Origin: Neurospora tetraspora
Taxonomy: Eukaryota; Ascomycota; Sordariomycetes; Sordariales; Sordariaceae
Length of the DNA stretch: 64,000 nt
Assembly: GCF_033439725.1 (NCBI RefSeq)
Contig: NW_026944384.1
Span: forward strand, 6,448,001 to 6,512,000
Direction of reading: 5' to 3'
Shown here one piece after another: positions 1 to 12,838 of this stretch. Position 1 is the stretch's first letter; each line of letters opens with the position of its first letter. A program made the translations under genes and the position numbers. The notes below the pieces were generated by a model. It made no database searches. It saw nothing but the letters and a program-made list of their open reading frames with translations, and was not told the origin of the DNA.

Positions 1-3000
1 CGCCTCGTTTACCGACGTATTATATTTCGGGCCTTCTAATGCCTTCGCCTCCTCCAACTCTTCTAAATTCTTTAAATATTTAGGGTTTTACTATTGTATT
101 AACTCCGCTATTTATACTACTTCTATTATATTCATATTCTAATATTTAAAATTATCTAGCATATCTAAATTATAAATCCCTACGGTCTAATATACTTAAA
201 AATAAATTTAATACTAGAGGTCATTCCGACATGCCTAAATTTACTAATATAAATAAGTAAGTTAAATAGAACTGGGCTATTTAACGATATTTATCTATTT
301 TAAATATAAGGGCCGCTTTAATTAATAAAAAACTTCCGGCCTAAGGCGAACTATAAATTATATATAATTATAAGGTTATATATATTAATTAGCTTATATT
401 TTAAGATTAATTCTTTAATATAGTATTAGATCGTACTAATAAATAAGTTTTTAATTTACTTAAAACCCCTACGCCCCTGCTAAGATTAATTACTACAATA
501 TATAAGGCCTTCAAATATTTCGTTAATATAATGCGAACTAGGGGCTAGATAGGACTATTTTATTAAAAATTAGTTTAAAAGTAGGAAGTTTTATTGTTTA
601 TTAATTTTAATAGTATTTCTAAATATATTTAAAAATATATTAAAACCTACGAAATTATAATCAGCCTAGATAAATCCCTAAGAATCCTTAAACCGTTCCT
701 AATTTATCGCTTTATATAAGGCTTAAATAATCGGTACTCCTAATTTTAGGAAAACCTTTTTTAAAATAGTCGCCTTTTACCCGTCCGGAAGAATAATAAA
801 ATTATTAAAGGGGGCATTATTTTAGGAGAAGTTGTTTCGAACGTTAAAATGTCCGAAATAGAGTATAATAATTAAAAGGAATTAAAGGAAAAAGAATAAA
901 ATGTATTCTATATTATTAAGGCGGCTATTATAAATGGTAAGCGAAAGGTTATTTAGACTCCTTGCAGCGTATATAACGACCTTAGGCATAGCGATGAACG
1001 CTATTTTAAGTAATATTTTAAATTACGTTTATAATCTAAGGAATTATACTTAGGGAAGTACCCAGTAAAGTAATTCTAAAATTAAAACGGCTAGAAGGAT
1101 TCTACTGATAAGTAATAATATAATTACCTATCGGCCGGGAATATTAATCCTAATATTTCTAATACTAAAAATTTATTTTTTATTAATAAAATTAATAAAC
1201 TTTACGCTAAGTAACGATGGACTTAGAAATCCCCCCGTCCTTCTATTCTTTAAGACTAATTTAAGTATATTGATATTAAGCCTTCTTCGGAGCGGTTAAA
1301 CGTAATAACGGCTTATAATATACTACCCGCTATTGTTATACCCCCTAAGGGGTCTACCTATAATTTAATTATTATTACCCTTTCTATTGTAAAATAGGTA
1401 AATTCTTTTTTAAATTCTTTAAAAGACTTTTATATCTTCGATATTAATACTATTAATTACTTTATTTATTATATAAATAGTTTTATTTCTTCTTTTCTTC
1501 GCCGTTATAATAGCTCTGTATTAAAATAAATTATTATTCTCTTTTATTAAACCAAATTCACCTACAAATATTAATTATATTTAGTATAATCCGTTATATG
1601 TTTATAAAATCGTTTGCTAAATTCTATTATTAATAAAAATCCCTACGAAGCCTAATTTAGTAATAAACCCGACCTTTCTTATCTCCGAATATTCAGTTTA
1701 CCCAGATTTTACTATTTAATTAAAAAGAATTTCTAAGGTAAATTTAACCATATTAAATCCCCCTATCGATTATTTAATTATAATAGCTCCCGGATTTATA
1801 TTGTACTAATTAATAATAATCGAATTATTATTTTCAATAATATAGTCTTTAATAAATAAATCTCTTATATTACGGACTATACTATTTTTAAATATTTTAT
1901 AGTCGTTAGCAAATATAAAGCAACATTATACAGCCTACCAGCAATCTTACCTAATCTCAAGATTAGGGGAATTTTATATTTTAAGGGAGCAATTTGTTTA
2001 AAGAATCCGCCTATTTATTTGAGGGGAAATTCTAATATGCTTAAACTATCGGATTTTATCTTTATTATTACTCCCGCCCCTAATAAGACCCCTAAGCCGC
2101 TGGCTTTACTAAAATTATTATTTTTACCGCTATTTTCACTATTATCGTTACTTATATAAGATTATATCATTATTGGAGGCGCTTTAAACCTTTATAATTA
2201 ACAGTACGTTTAAAATATTATTAATTATTACCCTAAATTATAAGTATTACTGCTTTTAATATTAAACCCTAATACTGCTATTTTGTTATTCTATACCTTC
2301 GTTAATATTATTACTAATGATAATATTTATAATACTCTGTTTAAACCGAAAAATTATTTATAAGCGTTATAAGATCTTTATTAGCTAAATTAAAAGTAAG
2401 TTATAGATAATAAATATTAGTCCTTAATAAATAATGAAATTTAGAATTTAATATTAATACCCGCCGGACGCCGTATTCTATCTAGTAAATAAATATATAA
2501 AATTAAGACTGGTATTAATGGCGAAAATATATAATATAAGGCTAAATAGGTCGTTAAAGGCTTTAAATAATAAAAAGGTATTAATTATAATAAAATATTT
2601 ATAATTATAATTAAGTCTTTAAATTATGAATTAATCTTTATGATTATTATTATAATTAATTTAGAATTCGAATAAATAAATGTCTATATAACTTTTCTTT
2701 ATAGTAAAGTAAAAGAAGAAATCTTTATGGAGTACTCTCCGGGTTTCAATTAGGATTAAAAATTTATATATTGCTTTAGTAAAGTATTATATAGCCTAAA
2801 ATAGTTACTACGAATTTAATATAATATACTATTTAATTTTTTAAAATACTTTAGTTTCATACCCTTTAATATAAACGACGGAGTATTTATTAAAAAATAT
2901 ATTTATATTATAATTTACGTTAATAATTTACTTATTGTTGGCTTATTTAAACCCGAAGTATAATTATTAAAGGATACCCTTAGTAAGCGCTTTAAAATAG

Positions 3001-4570
3001 CCAATATAGGTCTAGTTTCATTCTATTTAAATATAAAAAGTATTCGCGATCGCCCTAATCGTACTATTCGCCTCTTTTAGAAAATATATTTGAAGAAGAT
3101 TATTAACCAATTCGGACTTTTAAAAAGCTAAATAAAATAAGACGCCTATATAAGCGTCTAAAATTAAAGAATTAATTAAAGATTTTAAAGTCAATAATGA
3201 AATTACAACTTAATACGCTAACGCTGTCGGTTTATTAATATGTATAATATTTAATAATTATTTAAATATAATATTCGTTATATCCTTTTATAATTAATAT
3301 ATAATTAAACCTACTATAACGTATATCGGCGTAATAAAACGGATTTTTAAATACTTATGTAGTACTATCGGATTTAAATTAGTATACTTAAAAAATGAGA
3401 ACGAATTTCTAATTGATTTTATAAATGTAGACTAAGGTAATAATTCCTAAAAGCGACAATCTACTTCCAGCTATATATTTAACGTCGGAAACGCTATTAT
3501 TAATTAGAATTTAAAAAGAAAAACTATTATAGCCTTATTATTATACAAAGTAGAACTAATAGGGTAAATATAAGTTATTAAAGAAATAATTTAACTATAA
3601 CAGCTATTAAAAGAATTAGACGAATAGCCCGCATTAATAACTATTATTTATAATAATAATTAAGGAGTTCTAACTTTAATAAAGAACCTTAAACTTTACG
3701 CAAGATACAGTATATTAATATATAAGAGTTCTTCTACCGCGAAGAATAGGCCTTCAAAGAGGTCGATTTTAAATATATTTTTATTAAGAAGCAAATCGCT
3801 AACAAATTAATTAAAATATTACCTATTAGCAAATTCATTAAATTTTATAACGCTTTAAAACTTCGCTAAATCTATTTTTAAATACCCCGTTACTACCTTA
3901 CTTCTATTAATAAAATTACCTTCAATAGCTTCAATACCCTATATACTCTATACTCCATTATATACCCCTATATATTAAACTATTTAATCTTAATATTATC
4001 CAATTATTACCATCTTTCGGGTTTTTTATATTAATTGCCTTTATAAACCTACCGACTATTAATCTAAATTATATATAATTAAACCAATTAAATTACCACT
4101 TTTCGATTTCTATAAAATTCATTTGTATAATATTTACTAAAAATCGATTTACGAACTTTCTTCAGTTATTTTTAATTTTTTCACATCATTCTTATTATTA
4201 TTTTATTTAATTTAACAAACTAGTTCTAAATTTATTACTAATTTTATTATACCTCCTATACCCAACGAATTATATCCGTTTTTTTATATAAATATAAACG
4301 TTTTAATTTCTCATATCGGATAATATAGACTTTTTTTACCTATTAGGTTTTTTACTAGCCTGTGCCCAATATATTCTAAATAATTTCGTTTTCTCACCCT
4401 ATTTGGTTCGAGAAGGAGTATTGAATATTAATTATATATACTACTAATATTCCTACATTACATATCGATCCAAACACATTTCCCCAACTCATATATCTAG
4501 CTATATAAGGATAAACTCTGCCGTGCATTCCTTCCTTTCTTTTCTTCTCTTCTTTAACCAATTCAAGCAT
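1..4570 (+). mobile_element. RIP-degenerated Ty1/copia retrotransposon, 5' end outside window
   Basis: The stretch is extremely AT-rich and has no long open frame, but translation through the stops shows Ty1/copia Pol in order on the + strand. An integrase C-terminal-like segment lies at about 1730-1900. Reverse transcriptase follows at about 2700-3130: an EYSPGFN-like block, then IYVNNLLIVG matching the copia YVDDLLIVG catalytic motif (both D mutated to N), then a RDRPNRTI block. RNase H is at about 3420-3870, with QSTSSYIFNVG and KQIANKLIKILP blocks that match the copia STSGY and DQIADGLTK motifs. The AT-rich tail from 3870 to about 4570 should contain the 3' LTR, but I could not fix its ends. 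C-to-T and G-to-A decay producing TA-rich DNA is the expected RIP outcome. The element is certainly dead. Confidence 0.85.
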
Positions 4571-4849
4571 TCTCAACCTTACTCATCTACCCTCGTATTA
4601 TTGTGCACTCAGTAGATTTCAACAGCTAATGTTCCCAAAGAACCGCCTGTATGCAGTGAATACCGTACGCAGCCTATGGGAGGTGCAGGAGAGATCCGGA
4701 AGCGACTTACCCCACTGAGCGCTGGATACAGTGTGCGGTCTTCCATGTGCTTGGATGCCTGCAGTGCATGGCGGCTGAGGCTCTGGTTACCTCCAAAACC
4801 TAAAAGGGACTTCATTTGGTATGGGCTTCCCGGTGAGCCTGGAGCAGGG
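4571..4849. other. 3' flank between copia wreck and first gene
   Basis: Ordinary-composition DNA that probably carries the 3' UTR of the - strand gene beginning upstream at about 6.6k. A 150-codon open frame crossing 4609-5061 on the same strand is out of register with that gene and shows no domain, so I treat it as a shadow. Confidence 0.4.
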
Positions 4850-6608
4850 CTAATATCGTCGATCCTCGAGTGGCACATTGGGACCATAGAATCCGCCTCC
4901 ATTTGCAAGACATGCGAGGCAGACACCCCCACCATACACTTGCGTGTGTCGTTGCCAGCCGTGGCCATCGTCATCGGTAACAGATATGATTTCCCCATGA
5001 ACCTCGATTTCGTCCTGGTGCTGATTGCCGACCGAAGCGCGATGTCCCACATGTCCTCCAACGAATTGATAGTCTTGGGGAACTGGTGGAGGTGGCGGGA
5101 ACAGTGGTGATGATGACGGATAGCTGGATGGAGAAAATGCTGACGAAGATGTTACAGTAGTTGCAGTTGATGATGAGAAGCTGCTGGTGGGTATAGGTAT
5201 GCCAACCGGCACGCTCTTCGTGTATGATCTTCGACGCGGTATCCCCGTCGCCTCGGCAGGACTCGAGCTGAGGATATCAACAGACGAGGTGTGACCGATG
5301 TAGTCTGGATTAGGCTGATGGATAAAGCTTACATCCAAACCTCGTGGAACTGATGCAGCATAGGTGGGCCGACGATCTTGAAAGGCGAAGGCCGTCTTGT
5401 CGAGAGTTGGCGGTGTCAGAGGTGGCGGAGGTGGAGGTCTTGTGAAGTGCAGTCTAGGTTCACCAACAGACACACCATGCAACCCGTCATCTTGCCTCTG
5501 AACACCATCATAGCTCAGAGACTCCGCAGTTGACGTCCCAATCCCATCTATCTGACGGTGTTGTGTCTGCAGATGTTCTTTTCCCCTCCCCTCTTCCCTA
5601 CTCGTTGAACCTGAGCTGGTTGTTCCTTCGGTACTGGTAGAGGTCTTGGGAGGTGGCATATGTTTCCGGAGCCGATCGGGAGTCGAACTCCCTGTCATCG
5701 AAACCGAGGAAGACGCTTGCGGCCAGAGACATGCCTCATACTTTGAACTTGAGGTTGACTTGGCCTTCTTGTTGACAGCAAGTGATGCTGTTGCTTCGGG
5801 ATCACTTCGATCGCTGAGTTGACCTTTGTCATGGCCATCCATCGCCTGTAGATGCTCAGACGCGCGCGGGACTTTGGTGTATGCACTTGAGAGTGGATGT
5901 GACAGTTCGTTCACCGAGGAGGGCGTGGCGAGCACTAGGTATTGACTGGACTCCTTTGGATATGATCCTTCCGTGAGCTCTGGCCTAACAAGCTTTGCAC
6001 AGCACAACGACGCCTTGATTTCCTTGACGTCTGGCTGGCTCCCGTAACTCGCCGAACTAGGTGTTGATGATCTCCGTCGGGGTTTGAAACACCAAATGGA
6101 GACGATAACCAGAGTGACAGCAATGCCCAAATATGCATCGACAGCAAAGGATCGCAGATGATGCTGATGTGCAGGACGTGGCTCCAACTGCGTGCTACTG
6201 CCGGCGGGGAGATTGATGGTGGGCATGCCTACAGTGCCTGTTCTTGACAGACACGTCGAAGGATTACCCGATGTAAGCGCAGCGCACAAGTGAGGATTAT
6301 GCCCACTGTAAGATTCGCACTCGGTGGTTGGCCAGCTGTAGGTACCGTGGACGTGCCAGATACATGTAAGACGTCCACTTAGCCTGGATACCACTGTTAG
6401 CGACTCAGCTTGACCTGGCCAAGGCTGTTTCGACGACCACTTACCTATTGGTGCTCTGTGCAAGAAGAGACTGCCACCTTTCTGACCTGAAACACCACAA
6501 CCTAGGTCCTGGTATATCCGGGCTCAGAGCGTATATCTTTGTAGGGAGGAGGTAAAGGAATCCGAGGAATAGTACCCGTATTGGAGCTCGACGGCAGGTT
6601 GTGGAAGA
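4850..6608 (-). CDS. predicted single-pass membrane protein with disordered cytoplasmic tail
   Basis: Unrecognised gene. The main exon (6383-4850, about 511 codons) encodes a short Cys-containing segment, a transmembrane helix (YLGIAVTLVIVSIWCF, about residue 75 of this exon) followed at once by the stop-transfer cluster KPRRR, and then about 400 residues of Ser/Pro/Thr-rich low-complexity sequence with poly-Pro tracts. The apparent open frame to 6463 has no ATG. A donor (GTAAGT at 6444), a CTAAC branch site and a CAG acceptor at 6384 define a probable 61-nt intron in correct phase. Upstream of it, the frame 6608-6445 is open and encodes a hydrophobic stretch (RVLFLGFLYLL, near 6545-6580) that would serve as a signal peptide. 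It is closed by TAG at 6609-6611, so a further 5' exon is needed and the true start is unresolved. The architecture suggests a type I surface protein. Confidence 0.65.
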
Positions 6609-6611
6609 CTA

Positions 6612-9600
6612 GAACCGCAGAGGATACCGAGGATGGGGACTTGTACGTTTGAGTTGAAGGGTGATCATGGCGTCTTATATGGGTTGGCCTGTCTGTTCTT
6701 GCCTCAGCCCTTTTTTTCAGACGGACAGGGAATCCCATGCAAGTGTGCATCTGGGAGGCATGTCATGGCAAACGCGTGGAGGTGTAACGCCAAAGGAAGA
6801 CTGCCCGGAGAAAGAGAAATGTTTGAAGAGAAAACATGGGTCACAAGCAAGGGGCATCTCATCTCAGCAGGGGCTGGATCGCACTAACGAAGATGGGTTA
6901 ATCAAGGGACTGTCAGCATCCTCGTGCTTTCTCGGATGGGACAAGGGTCGAGGAAACGGGCGGCCCAACTCGGACCTCCGATATCGACCGTGTCTCGGGC
7001 ATTGGGCTGGTCGGTGGTTGAGGTGAAGAAACGGGTACCCTATGCTTTGACGAGTTATTTGGCGAACATACAGGCGGTGACATGTCGACTAGCCGGCTTT
7101 TGCAAATCCGTGGTAGGCTGCAAGCAGGCATACTTCTGTGATAGGCGGCAAATACTCCCAGCCCTATGAGCCCTTTGTCCCTTGCTTAAGAGACAGCTTC
7201 AGCTTGGCATAGGTCAACCACCCGAGCTTCATGTGAACAATCCATGCAAGGGCATCTGAGGACAAAGTCCCGAGAGATGTGCTCCATCGTCATTCCAGCT
7301 TGCCCGGCATGTCCCATGCTCCATTGGTCCTGGCTCATTTCACCAGACATGTGGACTTCAGCCCTAACGAGTATGGGTGACATCAGGAGAATGCGGGGGT
7401 TTCAGTAGGTCGCCGATGTGAAGCTTTGATGGCACCGTGACAGTGATTCGGTGACAGTTTGGTGTTGATGGAAGCCCAGACAGTACAGCGCCTGAAGATC
7501 ACTGTGTCCAGTGCACAGACGTCTGTATGCAGTAGCACGTTCAACACGCCCAGTGTTCCCAGATCATTGGTGTTGTTGCCTTGAGACCTTATCATCGACT
7601 GATGGGTACATGGGCCGAGCGGTTAGGTCACTGGATCGGCGGCGGCACTGATGTACCGATTCCCTGGGAGAGACAGGGCACTAAACGCCAACCGATATTA
7701 GCGTACAGTGGCTGGACTGTTGGGCAACGTAACATGAGGAGGGATTGGGTCATGGTTCGTACAGAATGCGAAGTATCATGTTGAACAGGCGCGTGGCGGC
7801 TGGACAGGCAGAAGTGGGAAGAGTCCGACCTTGGTCGGGTCCGAGTGAAAACGAAAAGAGGGGCTCTTTCCCCAACCTCAGCTTCAAATGCACGCTGTCG
7901 GTGGGGCTAATTAGCCCATGGGTGCTCCTTCCCACGAGCCACCACACTCGAACACTCGTGATCGTCGTGTTGTTTCTCGTGAGGTGGCAGGTAAGTAGTC
8001 TTCAGCCCCAACCGTTGTTTTCTACCGTGTCCTGCGTGTCCTCGCGTGTTAGTGGTGTAGATCTCCTCTCAGGCCGGAATTATCCGTGGGAGGCCTTTGA
8101 CTTGGCAGCTGAAGAACGTGTCCCAGCCGCAAAATCTGGGAACAAAAGTCGCCACCATGGACTATGTTTGGATACCTATCTAAACAAGCGGTCTGGCATT
8201 ATCTCGAACAATCTAAACGATCGGGAGACAGATGCGCAATATTTGCTCTGTTGTCGTGGTGTTAGTGCTGTGCTTTTTAGCGGGTTAAGGCGCCTCCTCA
8301 ACGGTCAAGGTGCCCCACATTGCGCCATTCCACCTGCAGCCCTCCCAGGCGCTCATTCCTCAACGACGACTTCCTCATCGCAAACACCAAACTGACATTG
8401 TGACATCTGGGCTCCTCCTCGGACTGTTCTTGTCCAAATCACGATTCCTCCGCCGTCGCAAATCTTACTTTCATTTACCCCGCCATGACACATCAATCGA
8501 TATCACGACCTTTGCTGCTGCTTAGTCACACTTCAGTTCACAAGTGACAGTTCGCCACACCGAGACCGAGACCCCGCGGCACTCAAGCCAACAGCAGCGG
8601 GAACGTGTATCAGATGCTGACATTTGGCGCTCGTCTATGTCGCTTACCATGCACACGGGATGCTTGTATGAATTCTGATTTCACATCTTCAATGCGAGTT
8701 TCCGGGACATGTCCGACGGTCCGAAATTTGCCAACAGTTTGACACCCTCTTCACCATCCTTCAGCCCTATGAGACACCCCTTGACAGCACCAATTCCCGA
8801 CCCCTTGTCCAGTACCTATGCCATCAGGCACTCCTCTCTCCCAGTTCCAAAGCCATGACCGCGGTTCGGCGACCATATTCGCCGTCACGAAGACCACTAC
8901 TACACATCATCATTCCGCTACTTTGTCTTCCAAAAGCCGACTCCTAATCCGAGGTCCAGTTTTACCAGGATACATTCACTTGGATGTCCCACATATTGCT
9001 GACGTTGAAAACTCTGGTTCAATTACGGGACGGAAGATTGTCGTTGCCTGCTGACCCTTCGGTAGTTGCTCTACCACAGTGGGGCATCTACCAACGTACA
9101 GGGACTACAGGGACTGGCCCGGATCTGTTCATCCCAATGTTTCCTCGTCAAACACCAAATCTCCTTTTCTGCGAATGTCCACGTAACCATACAAGCATCT
9201 TGACTTGGCCGCCATTTCATCAGCCGATTGCTAACATCATGTTAAGGAACAATGGCTTTCCTTTTAGCCAATCTGCTGAACCTGGGTCAATCACCCAGCC
9301 TCCACCAAAACACGCGATACGGTACGTCAGGTTTCTTGACAAGTAGCTGGATCAGATCAGTTGACTTTTGTTAGGGACACCGCTTTCAGTTCTCTACCTC
9401 GCCCCAAAGCTACATCCCGCTGCACCGAAGCGGCGCTTGACGATACCGATACAGAGGCGTCCCGCCGTCGTTGCAACGTGCCGTTAACGGCCGTATAATG
9501 GGTTAAATGTGCCCACTGGCAATTGACGACCACATCCTTCCCAATTCGGTGCTCTTTGTTTGATTCGCGGGTTCCCATTGGTTATATCCAACCATTTGGT

Positions 9601-12057
9601 ACCCAACCGAAAAGCTTAGAGCATAGCCAGGGATAAACAGCGCTGCAGACCGTGGATTCAGCGGCTAACCACCACATGGACATATCTCCAACAACACCAA
9701 ACCGCCGACCTTATACATGGCTGGGGGAACCTTTGATATGACTTCATTCGGAAGACAAGCCATGACTGGATGGAATACGACATGGGGGTGGGATTTCTCG
9801 CGGAAAAGTCAGGTCGGTACGTACCTTGACCGACAACTTGATGCCGCCTCAAGTCCCGTGTCCAGCTGAGTTCAGCTGGGGGCAATATGAGGCTCAAATT
9901 TGCCTCCCACTGATGTACACCGGGCATTGAGGCTGCGCAGCCAGAAATTGCGTATACCATAATCTTTGCCTGAAAGTATTCTCTGACCATTAGGCAGCAG
10001 GGAAATGGAATTGACGACGCGAACTATGTCCACCAACACGAGACATTGCGTTCCGATCGTCCTGCACCATGAGCTATCCAGATTCCCGGTGGCCACAAAT
10101 GCTACAATGGTGATCTCGAAGAGCCGCATACGTATCTCATCCCAGCCGAGCTGTACGACACCCATTAGCTCAGTCAGCGGTGACTATGCCCATTCCGCCC
10201 ACTAACAATACGGCTCAGATTTCGTTTCGTCATCACAACACAGCTTAGCTACCCTCCGACCGCCGGTTCTGACACCACGTTCATCATCTTCTCCTTAGCA
10301 TCTCTCCAACGAGTGGCACCGAACAGCTTTGCCCAAGAATTACGATACGAGGTATTGCTCACCATTGGCTAATGTATGGTTACCTCAGGCATTTTCAGCG
10401 AGCCTCGAAGCGGTGAACCTCGTTTCATATACCACAGAACACATCCTATGGGCAAGTCCTCCATGTTACGACAAGCCTTCCCAGCGTGACTAGTATTCTA
10501 GCCAAGCATGAGGCCCGTGAGATTCGAGGCATCTCATGTTTCACAAACCCGAGTACCGAGTCATGACAACGCAGGAATCGGCTGTGATAGTGCCGGCATG
10601 GTTTTGGGGAGCTGGATATCGAACCCACACCATCACGCTCACGGGACTCAAGGCGGCTCGCGACGCATCCTTTTGAGCATGTGCCTCTCTCCTCTACTTG
10701 GTCGAAACCCGAATCCACGGGCAAGGTTCGCAAATTTTCGTCTGGCAGCCAATAGTCCGGTGGACCAGCTAGCCTACTGCTTCCACGCTTCTGGTCACAA
10801 GCACTCGTGAGAAATAAGCTCTGATCTCCGTCCCACTCATACGTCATACGAGCTTCAACCGCCTCTTTCATAAGACCTAACCCACAGGGAAAAGTGCTCG
10901 TCTTGGTACCCCTGTTGGGGTCACTCATCTCACTCCCGAGTAACACAGGGAACTACCCAGCTGTTCAAGTACGGCACGGTAGTCGGTACGCCGGCGGCTA
11001 TGTGACCATGCGGCGCCTTGTCTCCGATTGCGGCCGGTTAATACAGGGACAGCAACGGCACTGTTATCACATAGAACCTTACATCCGCGTCACAGCTCAA
11101 GCGCTTACACAGCGGTGGGTTTTAGCAGATCGACGAGTACGCGGTTCCGGCTGGACCGGCTCTGGCACTCCGGCCTCGCTCGAGTTCAAAGCAGTACTGA
11201 CGCTCGTACTACATACAACATCAACCTCACATGCACTCTTTCGTATCAATGTCATGGATGACCAAGCAGAGGAAGATAAGCATGGCAGGTTTTAGCGCCT
11301 AGTAAGCAAAGGCGTGATCATGTGTGTGATCAATAATCTCGATGAGTGACTGATCACTGGATCAGATGAGCGATGGAAGAGATCGAGATGATAGGTGGAT
11401 ATCCGCTTCTTGGGCTCTTGGTTTTTGATGATCGTTGTTTACAGCTAGCCTCACAAGCACGGCCATGAAGCCGGCCGGCCACCAGGTGGATCTCCAGTGG
11501 GATCTTGGATCCAGCGCTCACTTGATCGGTTAAGACTCTTCGAGAAATATTTCCTCTTTCGGTCAGCATTGCGGTGCTGTCCAAGTCAAGGATTGGAGTG
11601 CATATGCCCTGATTTCAGCTTACTATACTGGGCGTGTATTGTACCCAGCCTGAAAGTTCACTTTGTGGTTGGGCTATCAACACATATAGGTTATCACAAA
11701 CATACCTACCGTATGGTTGTTGTGAAAGGATATGTCGTACGTTGAACAATCGAACTAGTGTCTACCTCTCAAACGACTTCAAAGCTATCAAATTCCATTC
11801 CATTCTTTACTGTCTCGTCTGCACGCGTCGAACCTTTCCTGAAATATTGCCACATCGATAAGTGAAGGTCAGGTAATTCGAAGTGAAGAAATACCATCGC
11901 TTAAGGAGGTTGCTACACGTACCTAGCCCTAGAGAGCTCTCAGGCTACCTAGCTACCCCTAATACCAACACGTTCTTACGATCTCATCGACCATAATTGA
12001 TAGTAGAAGAACCTCTGGTTAGCATTGACGGGTTTCTTCTCCGTATGCCCGTAGCTT
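6612..12057. other. long stretch with no convincing gene
   Basis: About 5.4 kb of normal base composition. Open frames are short (longest 216 codons at 7745-8395), overlap on opposite strands, and show no domain, signal sequence or coherent splice structure. No tRNA, TIR or LTR was seen. It may hold regulatory DNA, noncoding transcripts or decayed genes. I cannot support a specific feature. Confidence 0.4.
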
Positions 12058-12838
12058 CTACCCCTCTTCCACCGCCTTCCTTCGTTCTCTTTGATCCAGT
12101 TCGTCTCCTCTCCAAGCCCTCCTTTGCTTCTTCTCCTTCTCAAGCTGCTGCTGCTGCTGCTGCTGAGCTCTAGCGACGGGAGCCGGAGCCCTATCGACGG
12201 GAGCAGCCCTAGCGACGGGAGCGACGGGAGGAGCCATAGCGAAGGGAGCCGGAGCCCTGGCGACGACGGGAAAAGCCCTATCGACGGGAACTCTAGCGAC
12301 AGGCATCGCGTTCCTAACCCACTTCCTAATACCCCTCTGCCACATGTTACGATCCAATAAGGGATCACTTATGTAAGCAGCTAGATAGACCAATCAGGAG
12401 CGCCGCAGAGCCGCAACCGTAATAGCGGCGCAGCGGCGCCCTTCTGAAGGTCGGTATATAAGACGGCCTCCCCAGGCCTCTTATATTACGGCTCTTCAGC
12501 AAGCAATAGCTTTCACAATTGATCAGTACCTTTTGGCTACTACTACCGTTGTTCTTATTCCCAGCGATATACTCCTGTGCTTGTAACGGTTCGTCACACC
12601 ACACCCAAGCTTGAGAGTCGTAACACTCTCCGCACGGAAAGACTATCTCTACACAGTCCTTACGAGCGAGGTCCGACAAAACAGGCTTCTTGTCCTTATC
12701 CTCCGGCTTGCAGTACAGCGCGGTGCCGACGGCGCACATGTGGCCGCAGACGTAGAGGAGCGGACCGGCGGGGTGGTCCTGGTACTGGTAGGTCGAGTTC
12801 CACGGGGGGGTGGGGTTGTAAAAGTTGCGGTTGGACAT
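12058..12838 (-). CDS. CGH/PCxxC family protein with Ala-Pro-Arg repeats and poly-Q
   Basis: Starts at ATG 12838. Exon 1 (12838-12547) encodes a compact cysteine region: LLYVCGH (Cys31, His33), Cys43, Cys62 and FPCGEC (Cys69, Cys72), a plausible zinc-binding layout. I predict an intron 12546-12381 (donor GTAGTA, acceptor ATCTAG, phase 1). It joins exon 2 (12380-12058), which encodes imperfect repeats of the type RAPVARAP, a run of seven Gln, and a charged tail; total about 204 residues. If unspliced, the frame instead runs to 12365 (157 aa). The spliced form is preferred because the paralogue at 19583-20398 likewise has a Pro/Val/Gln-rich linker and charged tail after its CGH region. Function unknown. 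The CGH...PCxxC signature recurs in two nearby genes. Confidence 0.6.
12143..12300. repeat. CTG run and GGAGC-type minisatellite inside CDS
   Basis: A CTG/CAG trinucleotide run (about 12143-12164) encodes the poly-Q tract on the - strand. It is followed by degenerate repeats around the unit CGACGGGAGC that encode the Arg-Ala-Pro-Val repeats. Such tracts are expected to be length-variable between strains. Confidence 0.7.

Noticed and set aside
4609-5061. 150-codon frame on the - strand
   Set aside because: Overlaps the C-terminal coding part of the membrane protein gene in another register and has no features of its own.
5660-5700. GGGAGTCGAACTCCC, resembling a tRNA T-arm on the - strand
   Set aside because: Lies inside a continuous coding frame and no acceptor or anticodon stem can be drawn.
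7745-8395. 216-codon + frame
   Set aside because: Odd composition, overlapped by an opposite-strand frame, no domain, no supporting splice structure.
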